Below are positions 26,581 to 32,727 of a stretch of DNA of 64,000 bases, piece by piece. Numbering within the stretch: position 1 is the stretch's first letter; every line of letters begins with the position of its first letter. The notes beneath the pieces are model-generated. The model saw only the letters and a program-made list of their open reading frames with translations. It did no database searches and was not told where the DNA came from. The stretch is from Microthrixaceae bacterium (GTDB taxonomy: Bacteria; Actinomycetota; Acidimicrobiia; Acidimicrobiales; Poriferisodalaceae): NCBI GenBank assembly GCA_011523825.1, contig WTFX01000009.1, forward strand, positions 166,420 through 230,419. Direction: 5' to 3'. The translations under genes and the position numbers were made by a program.

Positions 26581-28179
26581 TCAAGCGCTCTGGGTCTGCA
26601 ACCGGCGCGCGATCACCTTCAGGCACAGCGTTTCGTCCGCGCCTTCGAAGATCGACAGCACCCGTGCGTCCACGAACAGCCGGCTCACCGTGTATTCCTC
26701 GGCGAAGCCGAAGCCGCCGTGAAGCTGTTGGGCCTCGCGGGTCACCCACTCGGCCGCCTTGCAGACGTACGCCTTGATCATCGACGCTTCGAGCGCACCA
26801 CCGCCGCGCGCCATCATGCGCGCCACCTCGTAGCTGTACTGGCGGGCCGCAGCGATGATCGCCGCCATGCGGCCCAGCTTCGCCTGCGTCAGCTGGTAGT
26901 CGGCGATCGGCTGGCCGAACACCTTGCGCTCGTCGGCATAGGTGCGGGCCTCGTCATAGGCCGCCTGCATGACCCCCACCGCGCGGGCCGCAGTCTGCAG
27001 CCGCCCGTTCTCGAAGCCGGCCATCTGCAGGTAGAACCCCTGCCCGATGCCGTCGTCGCCGCCGATGAGGTTCTCTGCCGGCACGAACCAGTCGTCGAAG
27101 GCGATCTCGAAGCTGTGCATGCCCCGGTAGCCCAGCGTGGCAATAGCCCGCCCCTCGATGGTGCCGCCCCGCTCGTCGGTGAACTGGAAGTCGTGGCCCT
27201 CCGCCTGGGGCTTCGGCACGATGAACAGGCTGAGACCCCGGTGCGCCTTGCGCCGGTCGGAATCGGTGCGGGCCAGCAGCATCAGCACGTCGGCCCGGCC
27301 GGCGAAGGTGCACCACGTCTTGGTGCCTGAGATCAACCAGCCGCCCTCGGTGGGGCTCGCTGAGACGACCAGGTTGGCCACGTCGCTGCCGTAATCGGGC
27401 TCGGTGACGGCCACGGCCACCATGGTCTCGCCGGTGGCGATCTGGGGGAACCAGTGCTTCTTCTGCTCCTCGGTGCCGCCCCGCTCCAGTGCCCGGGTGA
27501 GAATCTCGGGCCGGGTGATGAGTGAGCCGCCCGCGCCCAGCGATGCCCGCGACAGCTCCTCGGTGGCGATGACCATGCCCAGGTAGTCGCTCTCGGAGCC
27601 CGAGGCGAACCCGCCGTATTCCTCGGGCACCGACAGGCCGAAGCAGCCCAGCTCGGCCAGCCCGCCGATGATGTCTTCGGGGATATCGGTGTCGCCCCGA
27701 TGTATGTGCTCGGCAGCGGGGGCGATCTTGTCTTCGCCGAAGCGGCGGAAGGTCTCTGCCACGAGCTCGAAGTCCTCGTCGAGGTGGCTGGGTGCGTCGA
27801 GGCCGGCCAGGGTGGCGACATAGGCGGGATTGCGGTAGGCGGCCACGAAGTCTCGGGTGCCGTCGAGGGCGCCGGGTTCGAGGCCCCACTGGGCTTCGCG
27901 GGCGAACAGCCGGGCGTGGAATTCGCCGAGGGCATCCGCAATGAAGCCGCAGGCGAGGCGGGCCTCGGCGTCGCCCAACGCGCCCCAGGCGACCAGCGAG
28001 TCGCAGATGCGCAGCGCAGACGCGGTGTGCGCCAGGTCGTACAGGAAGCACTGGTGGTCGTCGCCCATGCCGACCGCATGGCTGCACGCGCTGCTCAACG
28101 CTGCGTTGCCCACGGCCAGCGCGTCGGCTGCGGCGGACATGTCGGGTTCGGTCGCCGTTGCCTCAGCGTTCGCAGTCAT
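26581..28179 (-). CDS. Acyl-CoA dehydrogenase with long N-terminal domain, probable methylsuccinyl-CoA dehydrogenase
   Basis: The 532-aa flavoprotein carries an N-terminal helical extension of about 150 residues before a complete acyl-CoA dehydrogenase domain. The domain shows GCFGLSVPEEYGGF, the FAD loop TEPDYGSDVANL, FEIAFDDWFVPAENLIG, the QQLHGGFGFAEEYTVSRLF segment and IFEGADETLCLKVIARRL. The extension and size fit (2S)-methylsuccinyl-CoA dehydrogenase of the ethylmalonyl-CoA pathway; a generic long ACAD is the alternative. A MaoC gene that could hydrate its mesaconyl-CoA product is divergent across 105 nt. ATG 28179 has a GGGGA site. Confidence 0.8.
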   Translation of the reverse strand: MTANAEATATEPDMSAAADALAVGNAALSSACSHAVGMGDDHQCFLYDLAHTASALRICDSLVAWGALGDAEARLACGFIADALGEFHARLFAREAQWGLEPGALDGTRDFVAAYRNPAYVATLAGLDAPSHLDEDFELVAETFRRFGEDKIAPAAEHIHRGDTDIPEDIIGGLAELGCFGLSVPEEYGGFASGSESDYLGMVIATEELSRASLGAGGSLITRPEILTRALERGGTEEQKKHWFPQIATGETMVAVAVTEPDYGSDVANLVVSASPTEGGWLISGTKTWCTFAGRADVLMLLARTDSDRRKAHRGLSLFIVPKPQAEGHDFQFTDERGGTIEGRAIATLGYRGMHSFEIAFDDWFVPAENLIGGDDGIGQGFYLQMAGFENGRLQTAARAVGVMQAAYDEARTYADERKVFGQPIADYQLTQAKLGRMAAIIAAARQYSYEVARMMARGGGALEASMIKAYVCKAAEWVTREAQQLHGGFGFAEEYTVSRLFVDARVLSIFEGADETLCLKVIARRLQTQSA

Positions 28180-28238
28180 GTCGTCCCCGTCGTCGTCACA
28201 GCCGCACAGGCTAAAGAGCCGCGCGGACCGGTGCGCCG

Positions 28239-28244
28239 TACGAT
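28239..28244 (+). promoter_or_regulatory. -10 hexamer TACGAT for the MaoC gene
   Basis: TACGAT lies 40 nt before GTG 28285, giving a short leader that contains GGAGGT at 28275-28280. This is a leadered promoter in contrast to the leaderless ones. Confidence 0.4.
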
Positions 28245-28284
28245 GACTCGACCCACTCACCCGCATCACCGCACGGAGGTTCCT

Positions 28285-28806
28285 GTGACCGTCCATGACC
28301 GCCCGTTCGGGCGCTACTTCGAGGACTTCGAGATCGGCGATGTGTACCGGCACTGGCCCGGCAAGACCATCACCGAAGCCGACGATCACCTCTTCTGCAT
28401 GATCACCATGAACCATCACCCGCTGCACACCAACGAGTGGTTCGCTCAGCACGAGACCGTGCACGGCAAGAACGTGGTGGTGGGCAATCTCGTGTACTCG
28501 CTGGTGCTGGGCATGAGCGTGCCCGACGTGAGCGGCGCGGCCATTGCCAACCTCGAGGTCGAGACGCTGACGCACTCACGCCCGACGTTCCACGGCGACA
28601 CCATCTACGCCGTCACGAAGGTGCTCGACAAGCGTGAATCTGGCTCCCGGCCCGACCGGGGCGTGGTGACCGTGGAGACTCGGGCGTTCAACCAGCGCTC
28701 CGAAGAGGTGTGCTACTTCCGCCGCAAGGTCATGATCTGGAAGAGGGAAGCAGCGCCCGAACGGCGCTTCCCCTACAGCGACGAGGCGGCTGTCGGGCAG
28801 GGCTGA
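28285..28806 (+). CDS. MaoC-type acyl-CoA hydratase, probable mesaconyl-CoA hydratase
   Basis: The 173-aa hot-dog-fold protein of the MaoC family has a hydratase-type segment DHLFCMITMNHHPLHTNE, the AIANLEVETLTHSRPTFHGDT core and VVTVETRAFNQ. The wording and the GRYFEDFEIGDVYRHWPGKTI start resemble the mesaconyl-CoA / beta-methylmalyl-CoA dehydratase group. The divergent Mcd-like dehydrogenase and the Mcl-like lyase at 37962 support that reading. The GTG at 28285 has a clear GGAGGT site. The mutY gene follows after 4 nt. Confidence 0.78.
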   Translation: MTVHDRPFGRYFEDFEIGDVYRHWPGKTITEADDHLFCMITMNHHPLHTNEWFAQHETVHGKNVVVGNLVYSLVLGMSVPDVSGAAIANLEVETLTHSRPTFHGDTIYAVTKVLDKRESGSRPDRGVVTVETRAFNQRSEEVCYFRRKVMIWKREAAPERRFPYSDEAAVGQG

Positions 28807-28810
28807 CGCT

Positions 28811-29659
28811 GTGCGCCAGCGCGCACTCTTGGACTGGGGCACGTCCCAGCGGCGGGATCTGCCGTGGCGGCGCACCCGCGACCCGTGGCGAGTGCTGGTC
28901 TCGGAGATCATGCTGCAGCAAACCCAAGCGGATCGGGTGCAGCGGTACTACGAGGCGTTCGTTGAGCGCTGGCCCACGGCGGAGCGCTTCGCGCAGGCGT
29001 CGCTGTCGGAAGTGCTGGCCGCCTGGCAGGGCTTGGGCTATCCCCGGCGCGCTCGCAACCTGTGGCAAGCGGCCAAGATCGTCACCGAGCGACACCGCAG
29101 CTGCGTGCCCTCCGACTTGACTGACCTGCTCGCGTTGCCCGGCGTGGGGCCCTATACCGCGCGGGCAGTGCAGGCCTTCGCCTTCGGCATCGACACGGGT
29201 GTGGTCGACACCAATGTGGGGCGGATCCTGGCACGCTGGACAGGCCGCCGGCTGACTCCGTCGGAGGCACAGCGCATTGCTGACGAGTTGGTCCCTGTGA
29301 CCGATGGCTGGGCATGGAACCAGGCGATGATGGACCTGGGTGCGCAAATCTGCACAAAGCGCGACCCGAGCTGTGCTGGGTGCCCCGTGCAGCCGTGGTG
29401 TGCTTGGGAAGGGTCTGATGCGCCGGATCCCGCTGATCGCAGCGCCGGCGTCAGCAGCCGCCAGGCCCGATTCGAGGGCAGCGATCGTCAGGCCCGGGGC
29501 CGCCTGCTGGCAGCGCTTTCTGCAGGCGACATGAGGCGCACCGATGTCGCCGGAGCCATGGGCCTGGAGCGTGAGGAAGCCCGCGCCCGGCGGCTCGTCG
29601 AAGACTTGCTGGCCGAGGGCTTGATCAGCGAAACCGGCGATCAGCTCCGCTTGGGCTAG
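28811..29659 (+). CDS. mutY: A/G-specific adenine glycosylase
   Basis: The 282-aa base-excision glycosylase removes adenine mispaired with 8-oxoguanine. It has the catalytic Glu in SEIMLQQTQ, the helix-hairpin-helix LPGVGPYTARAV, the catalytic Asp in VVDTNVGR and an iron-sulfur loop with C-x6-C-x2-C-x5-C spacing (CTKRDPSCAGCPVQPWC). The C-terminal NUDIX-like domain of longer MutY proteins is absent. In its place are about 75 residues resembling a small winged-helix (LSAGDMRRTDVAGAMGLER). GTG 28811 starts 4 nt after the MaoC stop. Confidence 0.93.
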   Translation: MRQRALLDWGTSQRRDLPWRRTRDPWRVLVSEIMLQQTQADRVQRYYEAFVERWPTAERFAQASLSEVLAAWQGLGYPRRARNLWQAAKIVTERHRSCVPSDLTDLLALPGVGPYTARAVQAFAFGIDTGVVDTNVGRILARWTGRRLTPSEAQRIADELVPVTDGWAWNQAMMDLGAQICTKRDPSCAGCPVQPWCAWEGSDAPDPADRSAGVSSRQARFEGSDRQARGRLLAALSAGDMRRTDVAGAMGLEREEARARRLVEDLLAEGLISETGDQLRLG

Positions 29660-29660
29660 C

Positions 29661-30179
29661 TCAAGAAGCCACGAGCTGTTCGATCAGCTCGTCGAAAGCC
29701 TTGTCGGCGATGGCGACCATCTCGTCGTCGGTGCGGTCCTGAATGGGGTGCTCCACCCACACGGCCGCCGGGTCGAAGCCCAGCGCCTTGCCCTGCACCT
29801 CGGCGCCGTCGACGAACTGAACGGTGGCGACGAAGACGGACGGAATGCCTCGGCGTTCCAGATCAGCGATGTCGTGCACACTGCACGACGTGCAGCTGCC
29901 TCAATCGGCTAGCGCTTCGATCACCACGTCGCACTTGGTGGCAATCTCGTGGCGCAGGTCGACCGGGGCCGGCTTGGTGAAGGTGGGCTTGGAGTAGCGC
30001 TCGACGCGCAGGCCCCGCTCGGTCAGTCGTTCTTCCAGCCGGTTCAGGAAGCGGTCGCCGCGGGGCTTGCTGATGTCCAGCAGGCCCACGGTGAGGCCGT
30101 CCAGCGAGTCGGGCCGGGTGACCCGTTCACGATGGGCGGGCGCCGCTTCGTTCGTCGGGTCCAAGACGACAGTGCTCAT
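29661..30179 (-). CDS. UGSC-motif selenoprotein with in-frame TGA (Sec93)
   Basis: The gene reads as two pieces in one frame separated by a single TGA at 29903-29901. Read through as selenocysteine it gives 172 aa with Sec93 in ALAD-U-GSCTSCSVHD. This matches the U-G-S-C motif after which the UGSC (seleno)protein domain family is named. The sequence on both sides is coherent: TKCDVVIEALAD before, DLERRGIPSVFVATVQF after. A further Cys99 could pair with Sec93 or Cys96. ATG 30179 has a GGGGGG ribosome-binding site. The gene ends in a second TGA at 29663-29661 that must act as stop. A SECIS-like hairpin follows the first TGA only. The redox substrate is unknown. It lies 86 nt downstream of a thioredoxin-fused gene. 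Confidence 0.87.
29871..29889 (-). promoter_or_regulatory. Bacterial SECIS-like hairpin of the UGSC selenoprotein
   Basis: On the minus strand GTCGTGC and GCACGAC form a perfect 7-bp stem with loop AGTGT. The loop starts 19 nt after the in-frame TGA and has G as its second base, which fits bacterial SECIS rules. An overlapping palindrome at 29881-29895 could compete. Confidence 0.65.
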
Positions 30180-30221
30180 GTGGTCCCCCCTGTGTTGGAT
30201 CCGGTGGGCACGTCCCGATCG

Positions 30222-30227
30222 ACTGTA
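30222..30227 (-). promoter_or_regulatory. -10 hexamer TACAGT for the UGSC gene
   Basis: TACAGT lies 42 nt before ATG 30179 on the minus strand. It would give a leader of about 35 nt that carries the GGGGGG site, so this gene can be expressed apart from its upstream neighbour. Confidence 0.4.
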
Positions 30228-30265
30228 GCCGCCCCGGGCCTCAGCGGCCCGTGAGCCCTGCCTTG

Positions 30266-31777
30266 CTAGCGCCAGGGGTCGATCTCGACGCAGACGGGCT
30301 GAGCGCCCACCTCGCCGTTCACCCAACCGCCGATCACGGCCGAGAACAACCCCGCACCACCGCCGCAGTGCACTAGGTGCAGGCCTCCCTCACGGAACTT
30401 CGGCAGGTCGGCCTCGGCCAGGAAGTCCGGCACGCCCTCTGCGATGCCGCCAGCGCCTCGCACCAACTCTGCGCCGGGTCGGGTGGTCAGCTCGTTGATG
30501 CGTTCGGCAGTCTGCTGGCGCGTCCAGCCGCTGTCGATGAACACACGGGAATGGTCAGGCGCCACCGCCAGGATCGCGTCGAAGCCCAGCACCAGCTTCG
30601 GATGGTGGATCGCGTTCAGCGCCGCCGCCATTGTGCGGGCCAGCGACTCGGGATCACGAGAGAGCTGGTCCACCACCGAGCGGGGTGCCTCGCCCGGGAA
30701 CGCCGTCACGGTGTTGGTGCCGGCTTCGATGCCGAAGTCAGTGCACAGCGGGTCCCAGCCGCTCCCGCCGGCGCCTTCAGTGCCGTCATCGGCGGCACCC
30801 TCAATCTCGGCGAAGCAGAAGCCCACCTTGCCGGGCTGACCGAGCGCCGCCCGGTCCACCTCGCCGGGCCGCCCCCCGCCCACGTTGCGCACGATGAGCT
30901 GCACCGCCCGCCCGATCGTGCTGTTGGCCCGGTTGCCCTGGCCGAACACGTTGATCCCGTTGTTCATGCCGATCTGGCGGGCGATCGGCCCGTTCACGAT
31001 GAACACCGGTCCGACCGGCATGGTGGTGGCCAGCATCCCGTGCATGTTGAACGTGTCATTGCACACGGCGGACAGCGCAGCCAGCACCACCGGGAAGTAC
31101 TCGGGCCGGCAGCCGGACATCACGGCGTTGACGGCTGCCTTCTCAACCGTGCAGTCGGCGAGGTCGGGTGCGACGTTGGCCACCACCTCGTCGGGCGCTC
31201 GTGACGTTCCCGCCAGCATCGCCGCCACTCGCTCAGCGGTGGGCGGCACCAGCGGCAGGCCATCCGACCAGCCCCGGTCGAACATGGCCTCGTGGGGGTC
31301 TTCCTGGCTGCCGAATTCAACTCGGCGAGCGCTCAGGCCCGAGCTGCCGAAGCGGGCCTCCAAGGCGTCGACGTGGGCCGGATCCACCGACAGCGAACCG
31401 CAGCCAGGACGGTGCTCGGGCAGGCCGTCGCCCAAGCCGCCGAGCCCGCTGAACGACTCCCATTCGGGCCGGGACCAGCCCACGATGCGCCCGGCTTCGC
31501 CGCCATCGGCGAACCGCATCAGCGTCGGCACCGTTTCGATGGCGTGGTGCCAGGAGAAGTCAAGATCGGCGTCGTGCACGCGGGCGGCGACCGCCTCGGG
31601 GAAGGCGGGATCATCCTGGGTGAACACGGTCAGCGAGCTCCGAGCCTCGATGTCTGCCAGCACCGGCTCGATCAGCTCGCACGTCGGGCAGTCCCGCTTC
31701 ACCACGGCCACCAAGCCGTTCGGCGGCACGCTCGCCGCCGCGTTGTTGGCCGTGTTCCCGTCAGCGCTCGAAGCCAT
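30266..31777 (-). CDS. Uncharacterised protein with N-terminal thioredoxin-like domain, UGSC neighbour
   Basis: The 503-aa protein begins with a thioredoxin-like domain (residues about 20-110) with redox motif CPTC (Cys30, Cys33) in VVKRDCPTCELIEP and a cis-Pro region ETVPTLMRF. The remaining 390 residues contain WSDGLPLVPPTAERVAAML, VNAVMSGCRPEYFPVVLAAL, NDTFNMHGMLATTMPVGP and a Gly-rich HCGGGAGLFSAVIGGWVNG. I cannot assign this part to an enzyme family. It lies upstream of the UGSC selenoprotein on the same strand, so a thiol/selenol relay is an inference. The ATG at 31777 is supported by TAGCCT 6 nt upstream. Confidence 0.75.
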   Translation of the reverse strand: MASSADGNTANNAAASVPPNGLVAVVKRDCPTCELIEPVLADIEARSSLTVFTQDDPAFPEAVAARVHDADLDFSWHHAIETVPTLMRFADGGEAGRIVGWSRPEWESFSGLGGLGDGLPEHRPGCGSLSVDPAHVDALEARFGSSGLSARRVEFGSQEDPHEAMFDRGWSDGLPLVPPTAERVAAMLAGTSRAPDEVVANVAPDLADCTVEKAAVNAVMSGCRPEYFPVVLAALSAVCNDTFNMHGMLATTMPVGPVFIVNGPIARQIGMNNGINVFGQGNRANSTIGRAVQLIVRNVGGGRPGEVDRAALGQPGKVGFCFAEIEGAADDGTEGAGGSGWDPLCTDFGIEAGTNTVTAFPGEAPRSVVDQLSRDPESLARTMAAALNAIHHPKLVLGFDAILAVAPDHSRVFIDSGWTRQQTAERINELTTRPGAELVRGAGGIAEGVPDFLAEADLPKFREGGLHLVHCGGGAGLFSAVIGGWVNGEVGAQPVCVEIDPWR

Positions 31778-31783
31778 GGCGGG

Positions 31784-31789
31784 AGGCTA
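31784..31789 (-). promoter_or_regulatory. -10 hexamer TAGCCT (minus strand), leaderless type
   Basis: TAGCCT ends 6 nt before ATG 31777 on the minus strand, within a 48-nt divergent promoter region. Confidence 0.5.
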
Positions 31790-31812
31790 CGCCCCGAACC
31801 TGACGGCGTGTC

Positions 31813-31818
31813 TAGGGT
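31813..31818 (+). promoter_or_regulatory. -10 hexamer TAGGGT, leaderless type
   Basis: TAGGGT ends 7 nt before GTG 31826 of the flavin reductase gene. Confidence 0.5.
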
Positions 31819-31825
31819 TGGCGCC

Positions 31826-32320
31826 GTGACTGAATCGAGCGACCAGCCCCCCATCGACAGCAGGCTCTTCCGGGATGTGCTTGGGCATTTCCCGACCGGC
31901 GTCACTGCGGTGACCGCCGTGCACGAGGGCCAACCGGTCGGCATGGCCATCGGCTCGTTCACATCGGTGTCGCTCGACCCGCCGCTGGTGGCATTCCTGC
32001 CCACGAAGGACTCGGGCTCCTGGGCCGGCATCCGAGCCGCGGGCAGCTTCTGCGTGAACATCATGGCCCAGGACCAGATGGCCACCTGCGGCGTGATGGC
32101 CAGCCGGGCCGAAGACAAGTTCGCCGATGTTGAGTGGCGGCCGGGACCGACGGGCGCCCCGATCATCGAGGGCTCAATCGGCTACATCGACTGCACGATC
32201 GAAGCCGTGTACGACGGCGGCGATCACGACATCGTCGTGGGGCGAGTGGTCGAGCTCGAAGTGCTCGACGGCAAGGACCCCCTGCTGTTCTGGAAGGGTG
32301 GCTACGGCACCTTCGCCTGA
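31826..32320 (+). CDS. Flavin reductase-like FMN-binding protein
   Basis: The 164-aa protein belongs to the flavin reductase (HpaC/ActVB-like) family. RDVLGHFPTGVTAVTA, SFTSVSLDPPLVAFLP and FCVNIMAQDQ are diagnostic, and the C-terminal GDHDIVVGRVVELE supplies the usual metal-like His cluster. It would supply reduced FMN or FAD to a monooxygenase; the hydroxylase-like protein at 43919-45100 is one candidate partner. GTG 31826 is supported by the -10 hexamer. It is divergent from the UGSC-associated gene. Confidence 0.88.
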   Translation: MTESSDQPPIDSRLFRDVLGHFPTGVTAVTAVHEGQPVGMAIGSFTSVSLDPPLVAFLPTKDSGSWAGIRAAGSFCVNIMAQDQMATCGVMASRAEDKFADVEWRPGPTGAPIIEGSIGYIDCTIEAVYDGGDHDIVVGRVVELEVLDGKDPLLFWKGGYGTFA

Positions 32321-32352
32321 CGGCAGGCCGATGCACTGGGCACGGTGATCAG

Positions 32353-32727
32353 GTGATCGGCACCGTCGCCGGCATCTTGCTGGGTGTGCTGTTCCTGGCG
32401 TCAGGGACTCTCAAGCTGCGCGACCCGTCCTGGCCGGACGCTGCAAACGGGATGGGCGCGCCCGCCTGGTCGGTGCCGTTGATCGCCCCGGTCGAAATCG
32501 TGCTCGGGGCCGCGCTTGCGGCTGGTGCGCTCCGGCCCTGGCCGGCGTGGCTGGCGCTGGTGTTGCTGGCGCTGTTCAGCATTGCCCTGCTGCGCGTGCT
32601 GCGCCGGCCGATCGCAGAACGTCCTGCCTGCGCCTGTTTCGGTCTCTGGTCGGCGAAGCCGGTGGGCGTTGGCTCGCTGCTGCGCAACGCTGCGCTGGCC
32701 GGGATCGCGGTGGTCGCGCTGTTCTAG
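32353..32727 (+). CDS. MauE / DoxX-like small membrane protein
   Basis: The 124-aa protein with four hydrophobic segments resembles the MauE/methylamine utilisation family. Its GVLFLASGTLKLRDPS opening and a late ERPACACFG with a CxC are typical. Members are thought to help in thiol or quinone redox maturation in the membrane. GTG 32353 is the only reasonable start. Its TAG stop overlaps the stop of the convergent oligopeptidase gene in CTAG. Confidence 0.72.
   Translation: MIGTVAGILLGVLFLASGTLKLRDPSWPDAANGMGAPAWSVPLIAPVEIVLGAALAAGALRPWPAWLALVLLALFSIALLRVLRRPIAERPACACFGLWSAKPVGVGSLLRNAALAGIAVVALF

Noticed and set aside
29881..29895. Palindrome CTGCAC-GAC-GTGCAG as the SECIS element of the UGSC gene.
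   Set aside because: Its loop begins only about 11 nt after the TGA, closer than usual for bacterial SECIS elements; the overlapping 7-bp stem at 29871-29889 has the proper spacing and a G in the loop. It may still compete in folding.
29661..30179. Reading the UGSC gene as a pseudogene split by a nonsense mutation.
   Set aside because: Both halves keep coherent coding sequence, the TGA falls exactly at the U of a named U-G-S-C motif, a suitable hairpin follows, and a second unrelated gene in the window shows the same design.
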